From Rubrivivax sp. (GTDB taxonomy: Bacteria > Pseudomonadota > Gammaproteobacteria > Burkholderiales > Burkholderiaceae_C), in NCBI GenBank assembly GCA_027484885.1, contig JAIXSD010000255.1:1-13186 (forward strand): DNA of 13,186 nt, in the 5' to 3' direction. The notes beneath the pieces were generated by a model that saw nothing but the letters and a program-made list of their open reading frames with translations, was not told the DNA's origin and ran no database searches. Of the stretch, positions 1-8,557 are shown one piece after another (the stretch's first letter is position 1; the number at the start of each line of letters is the position of its first letter). The position numbers and the translations under genes were made by a program.

Positions 1-134
1 GAGCCCTGCTGCCAGACCAGGCCAGCGGCGCCCAGCGCCAGCAGGCAGGCGGCCAGCAGCACCTGGCCGCGCAGACGCTGGCTGCGCCGCTGCTGAAGCT
101 GTGCCGGCGACAGCGACGCACGCTCAGAGCCCAT
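1..134 (-). CDS. Sensor histidine kinase, N-terminal fragment (cut by window edge)
   Basis: About 44 codons are visible, beginning with ATG at 134 and running off the left edge without a stop. The protein starts MGSERASLSPAQLQQ, has a short cytoplasmic stretch rich in Arg and Gln, and then a hydrophobic segment at about residues 25-41 (VLLAACLLALGAAGLVW), as expected for the first membrane helix of a sensor kinase. No kinase domain is in view, so the identification rests on context: the reading frame overlaps the last 11 nt of a sigma-54 response regulator in the same direction, the usual arrangement of a cognate regulator-kinase pair with translational coupling. It would be the sensor for the divergent ABC transporter operon. 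It could instead be another membrane protein; the dehydrated box motifs (H, N, G1) would have to be read in the neighbouring sequence. Confidence 0.6.
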   Translation of the reverse strand, partial: MGSERASLSPAQLQQRRSQRLRGQVLLAACLLALGAAGLVWQQG

Positions 135-1455
135 GCTTTTCCATGCGCCGGTAGAGGGCCGCGCGGCTCAGGCCCAGCAGGCGTGCGGCCTGGCTGATAT
201 TGCCCTCGGCCTGGCGAAGCGCCTCATCGAGCGCCTCGCGCTCGCGCTCGTGCAGGCTGAGACTCGGGCCGGGGCTCGACGTCGCCGCAGCCGCCGGCCC
301 GGGCATGGTGGCGACGCTCAAGCCAAAGTCTGCCGCCTCCAACTGCACACCTTGGCCCAGGATCACCGCCCGCTCGCAGGCATGGCGTAGCGCGCGCACA
401 TTGCCCGGCCAGTCGTTCGCTTGCAAGGCCTGCCAAGCGTCAGCGCTGCAATCACGCTGCGGTTTGCCGTACTGCTGGGCATAAGCGGCCAGGTAATGGC
501 GGGCGAGCAGCGGGATGTCTTCGCGGCGCTCGCGCAGGGGCGGCACGCGCAGCACGATGGTGTTGAGGCGGTAGAGCAAATCGGGGCGGAAGCGCTGCGG
601 GTCGAACAGCGCCGCCTCATCGAGATTGGTCGCGCTGACGATGCGCACATCCACCGGCAGCGCCCGATCGGCGCCCAGCGGCGTCACCTCGCGCCGCTCC
701 AGCACGGTCAGCAGCTTGGCCTGGCCGGCCAGGGGCAGATTGGCCACCTCGTCGAGGAAGAGCGTGCCGCCGGCCGCCGCCTGAAAACGGCCGGGGCGCT
801 CCTGGCGCGCATCGGTGAAGCTGCCGCGCTTGTGGCCGAAGAGCTCGCTCTCGAGCGTGGTCTCCGACAGCGCGCCCAGGTCCACCGCCAGAAAAATCTC
901 AGCACTGCGCTTGCTCCAGGCATGGATCTCGCGCGCCACCAGCTCCTTGCCCGAGCCCATCTCGCCCAGCACCAGCACATTGGCCTCGGTCGGCGCCACG
1001 CTCTGGATCAAAGCGCGCAGCTCGCGCATGGCCGGCGCCTCGCCCAGCAGGGCCGAGGGCTGGCCGGCCCCGCCCTGCGGCGCGCGCCGGACCAGGGCTG
1101 CGGCCACGGTGGCGCAGAGCTTGGCGTTGTCCCAGGGCTTGGTGACGAAATCGAAAGCCCCGGCCTTGAGCGCGGCCACGGCCAGGTTCACTTCGGCATA
1201 CGCCGTCATCACGATCACCGGCAGCTCGGGGCTGTGGGCCAGCGCGCGCTGCAGCAGCTCCAAACCCTGAGCCCCATCGGTGCGGCCGGGCAGGAAGTTC
1301 ATGTCCAGCAGCAGCAGCTCCACATCGCCCGCATCCAGGGCCGGCAGCAGCTCCTCAGGCTGCTGCAGCAGACGCACCGGGCCGAAGCGGCGCTGCAGCA
1401 GCAAGCGCGCGGCCAGGGCCACATCGGGGTCGTCGTCCAGAATCAAAATCGCCAT
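124..1455 (-). CDS. Sigma-54-dependent response regulator (receiver, AAA+ and Fis-type HTH)
   Basis: A 443-residue NtrC-family activator, the full length for this class. The receiver domain (about 1-122) has the acidic cluster D7-D9, phosphoacceptor D51 in LLLLDMNF, T84 and K106. The AAA+ domain (about 137-370) has Walker A GEMGSGKE at 164-171, Walker B TLFLDE at 231-236 and the WPGNVR motif near 349-354. The C-terminal Fis-like helix-turn-helix is at about 418-441 (ISQAARLLGLSRAALYRR). The sigma-54 contact loop reads GSFTDA (211-216) instead of the usual GAFTGA; the FT core is kept. ATG 1455 is chosen because it starts directly at the receiver (MAILILDDD). The gene diverges from the transporter operon and overlaps the kinase gene downstream. 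It most probably activates the sigma-54 promoter at 1588-1603 through the palindromes at 1489-1546. The family assignment is firm; the target is inferred from proximity and promoter type. Confidence 0.95.
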   Translation of the reverse strand: MAILILDDDPDVALAARLLLQRRFGPVRLLQQPEELLPALDAGDVELLLLDMNFLPGRTDGAQGLELLQRALAHSPELPVIVMTAYAEVNLAVAALKAGAFDFVTKPWDNAKLCATVAAALVRRAPQGGAGQPSALLGEAPAMRELRALIQSVAPTEANVLVLGEMGSGKELVAREIHAWSKRSAEIFLAVDLGALSETTLESELFGHKRGSFTDARQERPGRFQAAAGGTLFLDEVANLPLAGQAKLLTVLERREVTPLGADRALPVDVRIVSATNLDEAALFDPQRFRPDLLYRLNTIVLRVPPLRERREDIPLLARHYLAAYAQQYGKPQRDCSADAWQALQANDWPGNVRALRHACERAVILGQGVQLEAADFGLSVATMPGPAAAATSSPGPSLSLHEREREALDEALRQAEGNISQAARLLGLSRAALYRRMEKHGL

Positions 1456-1488
1456 GGCGCGAGGTTAGCAGCGCGCTGGGCCGCACAC

Positions 1489-1506
1489 CTGTCCGATTCC
1501 GGACAG
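1489..1506. promoter_or_regulatory. Upstream activator site 1 (perfect palindrome)
   Basis: CTGTCCG-ATTC-CGGACAG is a perfect 7-bp inverted repeat with a 4-bp spacer in the divergent gap. Its centre lies about 116 bp upstream of the start predicted from the sigma-54 promoter, a usual distance for an NtrC-family enhancer site. It shares TCCGNTTCCGGACAG with a second site 42 bp downstream. Binding by the adjacent response regulator is inferred. The site is also only 34 bp from the regulator's own start codon, so it could serve in autoregulation. Confidence 0.75.
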
Positions 1507-1532
1507 CTGCTCGGGCGCCGCGCCGCCCGGGC

Positions 1533-1546
1533 GTCCGCTTCCGGAC
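1533..1546. promoter_or_regulatory. Upstream activator site 2 (palindrome)
   Basis: GTCCG-CTTC-CGGAC is a 5-bp perfect inverted repeat; the right half continues as CGGACAGC, exactly as in site 1. Its centre is 42 bp (four turns at 10.5 bp) from site 1 and about 74 bp upstream of the predicted transcription start. Both copies would therefore lie on the same face of the helix, as expected for two cooperatively bound activator dimers. The GC-rich stretch between the two copies has no such symmetry. Confidence 0.7.
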
Positions 1547-1587
1547 AGCGCTTGCCCCCCGGCCCCACCCATCAGGCCCAGCCATGC

Positions 1588-1603
1588 TGGCACGCGCCTT
1601 GCA
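1588..1603 (+). promoter_or_regulatory. Sigma-54 (RpoN) -24/-12 promoter of the transporter operon
   Basis: TGGCACG-CGCC-TTGCA matches the RpoN consensus TGGCACG-N4-TTGCW at every defined position, with GG at 1589-1590 and GC at 1601-1602 in the required 10-bp spacing. The predicted transcription start is around 1613-1615. It points into the adaptor/ABC transporter operon and lies beside a gene for a sigma-54 activator. The match is directly visible; use in vivo is inferred. No good sigma-70 promoter was seen in the same gap. Confidence 0.92.
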
Positions 1604-1663
1604 AACGATGCGGGCATGAACAACGCGAATCTGCACCGCCTGCCCCCGGTCACCGGCGCCGCC

Positions 1664-2908
1664 ATGGACCGACCCTTGCCGAAGAAGAAGTACGCCCGCG
1701 CCCTGCGCTGGGGGGGCTTCAGCCTGGCTGCGCTGGCGGTGGCCTCGGCGCTCTACCTCAGCGTGCCGCGCGGCCTGTCGGTGCCGCTGGCCGAGCTGAG
1801 CCTGTCCACCGTGGCCGAGGGCGAGTTCCGCGATGAGCTGACCCTGCGCGCCCAGGTCGTGCCCGCCCACCAGGTGCTGCTGGACGCGACCGATGCCGGC
1901 CGCGTCGACGCCGTGCTGGTGCGCGACGGCGACATGCTCAAGGCCGGCGCCCTGCTCTACCGCCTGTCCAACCCGCAGCGCGAGCAGGAAGTACTGCAGC
2001 GCTCGGCCGAGGTGGCCCAGCAACAGGCCAACCTGGCCATGCAGCGCACGGCCCTGGCCAATGCACAAAGCATGCTGCGCCGCGACCTCAGCAGCCTGCA
2101 GCATGAGCTGACCCGGGCCGAGAACGACCTGGCCCGCCAGCAAAGCCTGGCGGCGCAGGGTTTCGTCTCCAAGTCGGTGCTGGAGGATGCGCAACTCAAG
2201 CGCGAGCAGCAGCAGCGCCTGCTGGCCCAGGCGCGCGAGGACGGCGCGGCCGAGATCCGCACCCGCGAGCAGGCCGTGGCCGAGATGGAGCGCGCGGTCA
2301 AAGGCCTCAGCGAAGGCCTGGCCGTGGTGCGCCAGGCTGCCGCCGGCCTCTCGGCCCGGGCGCCGCGCGACGGCCAGCTCAGCGGCTTCAGCCTGCAGGT
2401 GGGCAGCAGCGTCAAGCCGGGCGACCGGCTCGGCCGCATCGATGACATCGCCAGCTTCAAGCTGGCCGGCAATGTCGATGAGTTCTATCTGGCACGCGTG
2501 CAAAAAGGCTTGAAAGCCACACTGGAAGCCGCAGGCAAGACCTGGCCCCTGACCGTCAGCCAGCGCCTGCCGCAGGTGAAGGAGGGCCGCTTCGGCGTCG
2601 AGCTGGAGTTCAGCCAGGGCATGCCCCCGGCCCTGCAGGCCGGCCAGAGCCTGGATGCACGCATCGTGCTGGGCCAGCCCAGCCGCGCCCGCCTGATTGA
2701 CGACGGCGCCTTCTACGGCGACAGCGGCGGCGCCTGGGTCTATGTGCTGAACGCCGAGGGCACGGCGGCCGAGCGCCGCCCGGTGCGCCTGGGCCGCCGC
2801 GCGGCCGGCCGCATCGAGGTGCTGGACGGCCTGCAGCCCGGCGAGCGCGTGATCGTCTCCAAGGTGCGCGCCTACGGCGACGCGCCGCTGCTCAAGCTCA
2901 AGACCTGA
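1664..2908 (+). CDS. Periplasmic adaptor subunit of the ABC transporter (HlyD/MacA family)
   Basis: From ATG 1664 this gives 414 residues. A basic N-terminus (MDRPLPKKKYARALR) precedes one membrane anchor (residues about 15-34), followed by the first lipoyl half (about 75-103), a long Gln/Ala/Arg-rich coiled-coil hairpin (about 104-227), the second lipoyl half (ARAPRDGQLSGF, from about 231) and beta-barrel/membrane-proximal domains ending in GLQPGERVIVSKVRAYGD. Such proteins bridge an inner-membrane transporter to the periplasm and, in many systems, to an outer-membrane channel. It is the first gene of the operon and ends 45 nt before the ATPase gene. An in-frame ATG at 1616 would add 16 residues, but it lies within 1-3 nt of the predicted sigma-54 start site, so 1664 (about 50-nt leader) is preferred; neither start has a convincing Shine-Dalgarno sequence. 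No outer-membrane partner gene is in the window. Confidence 0.92.
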   Translation: MDRPLPKKKYARALRWGGFSLAALAVASALYLSVPRGLSVPLAELSLSTVAEGEFRDELTLRAQVVPAHQVLLDATDAGRVDAVLVRDGDMLKAGALLYRLSNPQREQEVLQRSAEVAQQQANLAMQRTALANAQSMLRRDLSSLQHELTRAENDLARQQSLAAQGFVSKSVLEDAQLKREQQQRLLAQAREDGAAEIRTREQAVAEMERAVKGLSEGLAVVRQAAAGLSARAPRDGQLSGFSLQVGSSVKPGDRLGRIDDIASFKLAGNVDEFYLARVQKGLKATLEAAGKTWPLTVSQRLPQVKEGRFGVELEFSQGMPPALQAGQSLDARIVLGQPSRARLIDDGAFYGDSGGAWVYVLNAEGTAAERRPVRLGRRAAGRIEVLDGLQPGERVIVSKVRAYGDAPLLKLKT

Positions 2909-2953
2909 CCCCACCCCATTTGCACAGAACACTCCACGAGGAAGGAACACCCC

Positions 2954-3631
<678 letters not shown>

Positions 3632-3634
3632 GCC

Positions 3635-3640
3635 AGGAGT
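3635..3640 (+). promoter_or_regulatory. Ribosome binding site fixing the first permease start
   Basis: AGGAGT lies 7 nt before ATG 3648 and just after the ATPase stop codon. It selects 3648 over an in-frame ATG at 3561, which would overlap the end of the ATPase gene and add residues unlike the family. Confidence 0.85.
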
Positions 3641-3647
3641 ACAGACT

Positions 3648-6053
3648 ATGAAACTCAAAGACCTGCGCGTCAGCTGGCGCCAGCTGCTGGCCGAACCGGC
3701 CTACTCCCTGGTCGTGGTGCTGGGCCTGGCGGTGGCGATTGCCGCGGCCTATTTGATCGCCCTGCTGCTCAACGACCGCTGGCTGCCCGACCCCGGCGTG
3801 CCACGGCCCGACCGCGTCGTGCGCCTGGAGTTCAAGGGCAACATCCCCGGCCGCAATGACGACTGGTTCAGCTCCATGCCCTATGTGTTCCGCAATGCCT
3901 TGCGGGACGCGAAAGCGCCGCTCAGCCATGTGGCGCGGGTGACGGAGAGCAACCTCGGCCTGCGCGTGGGTGAGCAGATCAGCAAGAACCGCGTCATGTT
4001 CGCCGACCCAGAGCTGGCCGACATCTTCGGCCTCAAGGCTTTGAGCGGCGATGTGAAAGCCGCGCTGAGCAAGCCGGACACCGTGGCCCTGACCACCAGC
4101 GCGGCCGAGCGCCTGTTCGGCCGCAGCACGGAGGTGCTGGGCCAGCGCGTGCGCATGCGCGGTCAGGAGATGACCGTGGCCGCCCTGCTGCCGCGCCAGG
4201 CCGCCAACAGCGAGCTGGAGTTCGATGTGCTGGCCAATTTCGAATCGCCCGCAGCCAACCAGCCGGCCTGGATGCTGAGCGCCTGGTACTTCATCAACGG
4301 CAATGTCTATGCCCGACTGGCCGATGGTGCCAGCGCCGCCCAGCTGGGCACGCTGATGCAATCCATCTTCGACCGCAGCCCGGGCACGACCGAGGTGCCG
4401 CCCGAGTGGCGCGCCGGTGGCCGCAAGAGCGCCTTCGTGCGCGCCGTGCCCCTGACCCGCATTCCCTTTGAAGGCGGCGGCAGCCAGACCCGGCTGATGC
4501 TGTACAGCGCACTGAGCCTCATGGCCCTGACCATGCTGGCCCTGGCCGCCATCAACTACGTCAACCTCAGCAGCGTGCGCACCCTGCGCCGCCAGCGCGA
4601 GATTGCGGTGCGCAAGAGCCTGGGCGCCAGCCCGGCGCGACTGGGCCTGCAGTTTGTGCTGGAGTCCAGCCTGGTGGCGCTGCTGGCGGGCGCAGTCGGC
4701 CTGCTGCTGGCCTGGTTGCTGGCACCCGGTTTTGCCGATCTGCTGGATGTGCAGTTCGCCACCAAGCTGTTCGCCCCGGCGCAGCTGATCAGCCTGGCCC
4801 TGGGCTGCCTGCTGCTGGGCGCGCTGACCGGGCTCTACCCGGCCCGCGTGGCCCTGGGCGTGCACTGCGCCCCGGCCCTGCAGGGCCGCAAGCAAAGCGA
4901 GGGCGCGGCCGGCCGCCGCCTGCGCCGCGCCATGACGGTGCTGCAGTTCGGCGCTGCGCTGACCCTGTCGGGCGCGGCCGTGGTGGTGGTGTGGCAAAGC
5001 GAATTTGTGGCCCGCATCAAGCCGGGCTTCAAGACCGAGGGCCTGCTGGCGGTGGACCTGCCCGAAACGGCCAAGATGGACGCACGCCGCGGCTTCGCCG
5101 AGGTCTTGCACAGCCACGCAGCCGTTCAAAGCCTGGGCTTGAGCGACGACATCCCCGGCCGCAACGGCATCGGCAGCGTGACCACCCTGGTGCGCGGCGA
5201 GACCAAGGTCTCGACCCGCAACAGCGCGGCCGACGCCAGTTTCTTCCAAACCTACGAGATCCCCTTCCTGGCGGGCAGCCTGGAGGGCGTGCAGATCCCC
5301 GAGCAGCCGCCTCGCGGCCCCGAGGCCGCCAAGGAAATTTGGCCGGCCGTCATCGATGCCACAGCCGCCATGTCGCTCGGTTATGCCTCGCCGCAGGAGG
5401 CGCTGGGCCAGATCATCCGCTCCGATGAGCTGCAGTTGCGCGTGGTGGCCGTGGCCGGTGCGATCCGGCAGGAGTCGGCGCGCCAGCTGCAGCAGCCCCA
5501 GGTCTTCATGCTGCACAAGAACGGCCACAGCGTGCTGACCCTGGCCGGCCCCTCGATGGCCGCGCTGCGGGCGGCCGTCAGCGAGGTCTGGCCGCGTTAC
5601 TTCCCCGACGATGTGCTGGCCATGAACAGCGTGCACGAGGAGCTGGCCCAGCGCTACCGCCTGGACCGCAATATCGGCCGCCTGATCGCCGTCGCCAGCC
5701 TGCTGGCGCTCTTGCTGGCCGCCTTTGGCGTCTACGCCCTGGCGGCCTACACGGTGCGGCGCGCGGCGCTGGAGATCGTCATCCGCAAGCTGCACGGCGC
5801 CGGCCACCGCCACATCGCCGCGCTGCTGCTCAAGGAGTTCGCGCCCCTGCTGGGCCTGGCCGCCCTGGTCAGCCTGCCGCTGATCTGGTGGATCGCCCAG
5901 CAGTACCTGAGCGGCTTTGTCGAGCGGGCAGAGATGGGTGGCTGGCCGCTGCTGGCGGCCTTGCTCGGCACCTTGCTGATGAGCGCCCTGGCCGGCCTGC
6001 GCCATGCGCTGGCGGCCATGTCCATGCGGCCCATCCTGGCCCTGCGCGATTGA
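3648..6053 (+). CDS. ABC transporter permease 1, double-module FtsX/MacB_PCD type
   Basis: 801 residues, about twice the length of LolC/E-type permeases. Hydrophobicity suggests eight membrane helices in two groups: about 18-41, 284-305, 336-360 and 378-398, then 427-449, 678-701, 731-752 and 764-788. Large periplasmic domains follow the first helix of each group (about 42-283 and 450-677; MacB_PCD-like). Each half carries a cytoplasmic coupling motif after its second helix: RRQREIAVRKSLGASPARL (313-331) and RRAALEIVIRKLHGAG (704-719). The protein is thus an internally duplicated FtsX unit. Permeases of this group act as mechanotransmission machines that move lipids, lipopeptides or antibiotics within or out of the envelope. 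It has a good ribosome site and sits 16 nt after the ATPase gene and 16 nt before a paralogous permease. The family is certain; the substrate cannot be told from the sequence. Confidence 0.95.
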   Translation: MKLKDLRVSWRQLLAEPAYSLVVVLGLAVAIAAAYLIALLLNDRWLPDPGVPRPDRVVRLEFKGNIPGRNDDWFSSMPYVFRNALRDAKAPLSHVARVTESNLGLRVGEQISKNRVMFADPELADIFGLKALSGDVKAALSKPDTVALTTSAAERLFGRSTEVLGQRVRMRGQEMTVAALLPRQAANSELEFDVLANFESPAANQPAWMLSAWYFINGNVYARLADGASAAQLGTLMQSIFDRSPGTTEVPPEWRAGGRKSAFVRAVPLTRIPFEGGGSQTRLMLYSALSLMALTMLALAAINYVNLSSVRTLRRQREIAVRKSLGASPARLGLQFVLESSLVALLAGAVGLLLAWLLAPGFADLLDVQFATKLFAPAQLISLALGCLLLGALTGLYPARVALGVHCAPALQGRKQSEGAAGRRLRRAMTVLQFGAALTLSGAAVVVVWQSEFVARIKPGFKTEGLLAVDLPETAKMDARRGFAEVLHSHAAVQSLGLSDDIPGRNGIGSVTTLVRGETKVSTRNSAADASFFQTYEIPFLAGSLEGVQIPEQPPRGPEAAKEIWPAVIDATAAMSLGYASPQEALGQIIRSDELQLRVVAVAGAIRQESARQLQQPQVFMLHKNGHSVLTLAGPSMAALRAAVSEVWPRYFPDDVLAMNSVHEELAQRYRLDRNIGRLIAVASLLALLLAAFGVYALAAYTVRRAALEIVIRKLHGAGHRHIAALLLKEFAPLLGLAALVSLPLIWWIAQQYLSGFVERAEMGGWPLLAALLGTLLMSALAGLRHALAAMSMRPILALRD

Positions 6054-6069
6054 AGGGGGCGGGGACGCG

Positions 6070-8499
6070 ATGCGCTTTCTCGACCTGCGTGTGGCGGCCC
6101 GTCAGCTGCGGGCCGACCCTTTCAATGCGTCGGTGCTGATCCTGGGCTTGGCCCTGGCCCTGGCCGCGAGCTACCTGCTCGCGGTGATGCTGGGCGAGCG
6201 CTTCCGGCCCGACCCAGCGCTGCAGGAACCCGAGCGCATCGTGATGCTCGATTTCCACGGCAATATGCCGGGCCGCCAGGAGGACTGGTTTCTGGGCGCG
6301 CCCTTTGCCCTGCACGAAGCGCTGCAGAAATCGGGCGCGCCGCTGCAGCACTTGAGCCGCAGCAGCAGTGACTGGCTGCCCCTGCGCGTGGGCGAGCACC
6401 AGCAGCGCAGCGCCGTGCTGGCCCTGGACGCCAGCGCCGTCGAGCTGTTCGGCCTGCGCAGCCTGCAGGGCGATTTGCGGGCCTGCCTGGCCCGGCCCGA
6501 CACCATCGCCCTGCGCCAGAGTCTGGCCCGCCAGCTTTTCGGCGAGCAGCCGGCGCTGGGCCGCGTGCTCCGGGCCGGCAAGCACCAACTCAGCGTCTGC
6601 GCCCTGCTGCCCGATGCCGGCTCGCAAAGCACGCTGCGCGAGCCGGCTTTCATCGGCTTCGACTCGCCCGCCGCCGAGCTGGACGAAGAGATGCGCAGCG
6701 CCTGGTTCCAGATCACCGGGCGGATCTACGGCCGCCTGGCCCCAGGTGCCAACGCCGAACAAGTCGGCAGGCTGGCGCAGACTCTGCTCGATGCCAGCCC
6801 CATCATGAAAATGCTGCCGCCGGACTGGACGGCCGGTGGCCGCAAGGCCGCTTTCATGCGCGCCCTGCCCATCACCCGCCTGCCCTTCGAGGGCCGCGAG
6901 GGCCGCCTGCGCGTGCAGGCCTTGCTGGCCCTGGGTGGGGTGGCGGCCTTGCTCTTGAGCCTGGCCCTGCTCAATTTCATCAACCTCAGCAGCGTGCGCA
7001 CGGTGCAACGCCAGCGCGAGATCGCCGTGCGCAAAAGCCTGGGTCTGGGCCCGCTACGCCTGCTGCTGCAGTTCGCGGCGGAGACGCAGCTGAGCATCGC
7101 CCTGGCGGCCGCGCTGGCGGTGCTGCTGGCCTGGCTGATGGTGCCCTGGCTGGCCGGCGTGCTGCAGCTGCCGGTGCCGGACAGCCTCTTGCAAGCCCTG
7201 CCCCTGCTAGGCTTGGCCGCGGGCTGCACGCTGCTGGGCGGGCTGGTCTGCCTCTACCCGGCCTGGCTGGCATGGCGCATGAACGCGGCCGCCGCCCTGC
7301 AGGGCCGGCAGGCCAGCGAAGGCGCCTCGGGCCGCTGGCTGCGCCGCACGCTGACGGTGCTGCAGTTCGGTGTGGCCTTGCTGGCCAGCAGCCTGGCCTT
7401 GGTCCTGAGCCTGCAAAACCGCCATGTGCTTGCGCGTGAGCTGGGCTTTGACCCCCACGGCGTGCTGGCCCTGCGCATGCCCGATGGCGCCAGCCCGGCC
7501 CTGGCGGAAGACCTGCGCCAGGCCCTGGCCCAGCGCCCCGAGGTGCAGGCCCTGGCCTGGAGCGACAGCGTGCCCGGCAGCGGCCGGATCGAGCGCGAGG
7601 GCGGCTTTCTGCGCGAGGGCCAAGCTGGTGAAGCCAGCAAGCTGCGTGTCGTCCATGTCGATGCCGACTTCTTTGCCCTCTATCGCATCCCCCTGCTGAG
7701 CGGCGAGCTGCGTGCAGGCACGCAGGACACCGTGGTGCTGGACCTGCCGGCATTGCGCGCCATGGGCTGGAGCCAGCCCGCTGAGGCTTTAGGTCAGGAA
7801 CTGCGCTTCGCCTACACCGGCTTGGGCCAGCGTCAACAGAGCTGGCGAATTGCCGCTGTGGTGCCGCGGCAGGTGCTGGAGAGCACGCGCCAACCCAGCC
7901 AGCCCCATGCCTTCGCGCTCAAGACCAGCGAACAGGTGCTGGCCACGGGCCGCGGCGCCTGGGTGCTGAATCTGCGCCTGCGCGATGGGGAACAAGCGGG
8001 CCTGGCGCAGGCCGAGGCCTTCATCGCGCCGATCTGGAAGCGCTATGTGCCGGATCAGCCCTTGCAGTTGGAGGCGGTGGAAGAGGCCATGCAGGAGCCC
8101 TACCGCGCCGACCTGCGCCTGGCCGAGCTGGTCACGGCCAGCAGCGTGCTGGCCCTGGCCTTGGCGGGCTTCGGCGTCTATGCGCTGGCGGCCTATCTGG
8201 TGCAGCGCCATGCGCGTGAGCTGGTGCTGCGCAAGCTCTACGGCGCCTCGCCGCGCCAGGCCCTGACCCGGCTGCTGCGCGAATTCGCCGGCCTGCTGCT
8301 GATCGCCGCCCTGCTGGCCCTGCCGCTGTCCTGGTTCCTGGGCCAGAGCTATCTGAGCCAGTTTGCCGACCGGGCGGCCATGGGCTTGTGGCCGCAAGCC
8401 CTGGCCCTGCTGGGCCTGCTCTTGGTGAGCCTGATCGCCAGCCTGCACCACGGTTTGCAGGCTATGGCCATGCGGCCGGTGCTGGCCTTGAAGAGCTGA
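6070..8499 (+). CDS. ABC transporter permease 2, paralogue of permease 1
   Basis: 809 residues with the same layout as its neighbour: helices near 21-42, 283-305, 338-362, 375-397, 427-449, 688-711, 739-759 and 772-794, and periplasmic domains at about 43-282 and 450-687. Coupling motifs are QRQREIAVRKSLGLG (313-327) and QRHARELVLRKLYGAS (712-727). Shared landmarks include PGR.(D/E)DWF near 67-73, RxGxR-type turns, INLSSVRT before the first coupling helix and YALAAY in the C-terminal half, so the two genes arose by tandem duplication. The periplasmic domains have diverged most. ATG 6070 follows a purine-rich GGGGCGGGGA stretch; an in-frame ATG at 6004 would run back into permease 1. The protein probably pairs with permease 1 as a heterodimer served by the single ATPase, although each is itself a pseudo-dimer. 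It is the last gene of the operon. Confidence 0.95.
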   Translation: MRFLDLRVAARQLRADPFNASVLILGLALALAASYLLAVMLGERFRPDPALQEPERIVMLDFHGNMPGRQEDWFLGAPFALHEALQKSGAPLQHLSRSSSDWLPLRVGEHQQRSAVLALDASAVELFGLRSLQGDLRACLARPDTIALRQSLARQLFGEQPALGRVLRAGKHQLSVCALLPDAGSQSTLREPAFIGFDSPAAELDEEMRSAWFQITGRIYGRLAPGANAEQVGRLAQTLLDASPIMKMLPPDWTAGGRKAAFMRALPITRLPFEGREGRLRVQALLALGGVAALLLSLALLNFINLSSVRTVQRQREIAVRKSLGLGPLRLLLQFAAETQLSIALAAALAVLLAWLMVPWLAGVLQLPVPDSLLQALPLLGLAAGCTLLGGLVCLYPAWLAWRMNAAAALQGRQASEGASGRWLRRTLTVLQFGVALLASSLALVLSLQNRHVLARELGFDPHGVLALRMPDGASPALAEDLRQALAQRPEVQALAWSDSVPGSGRIEREGGFLREGQAGEASKLRVVHVDADFFALYRIPLLSGELRAGTQDTVVLDLPALRAMGWSQPAEALGQELRFAYTGLGQRQQSWRIAAVVPRQVLESTRQPSQPHAFALKTSEQVLATGRGAWVLNLRLRDGEQAGLAQAEAFIAPIWKRYVPDQPLQLEAVEEAMQEPYRADLRLAELVTASSVLALALAGFGVYALAAYLVQRHARELVLRKLYGASPRQALTRLLREFAGLLLIAALLALPLSWFLGQSYLSQFADRAAMGLWPQALALLGLLLVSLIASLHHGLQAMAMRPVLALKS

Positions 8500-8557
8500 G
8501 GGAACAAGCCGTTATGAAAAGGGCCGCTGATCCACGTCCCCTTCTTCTTCCTGGCTC

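Noticed and set aside
1456..1475. TGCTAACCT on the minus strand as an extended -10 box for the response regulator gene.
   Set aside because: It matches the consensus poorly, lacks a -35 box, and would make the transcript leaderless.
421..1836. A 471-codon plus-strand open frame opposite the response regulator and crossing the promoter region.
   Set aside because: It would read through the sigma-54 promoter and into the adaptor gene in another frame; composition is that of a mirror frame, not of a protein family.
8500..8557. Possible terminator between the converging permease 2 and MerR-type genes.
   Set aside because: The A/G-rich and C/T-rich tracts pair only imperfectly (GAAAAGGG with CCCTTCTTC), with mismatches and no clear T run after a stem.
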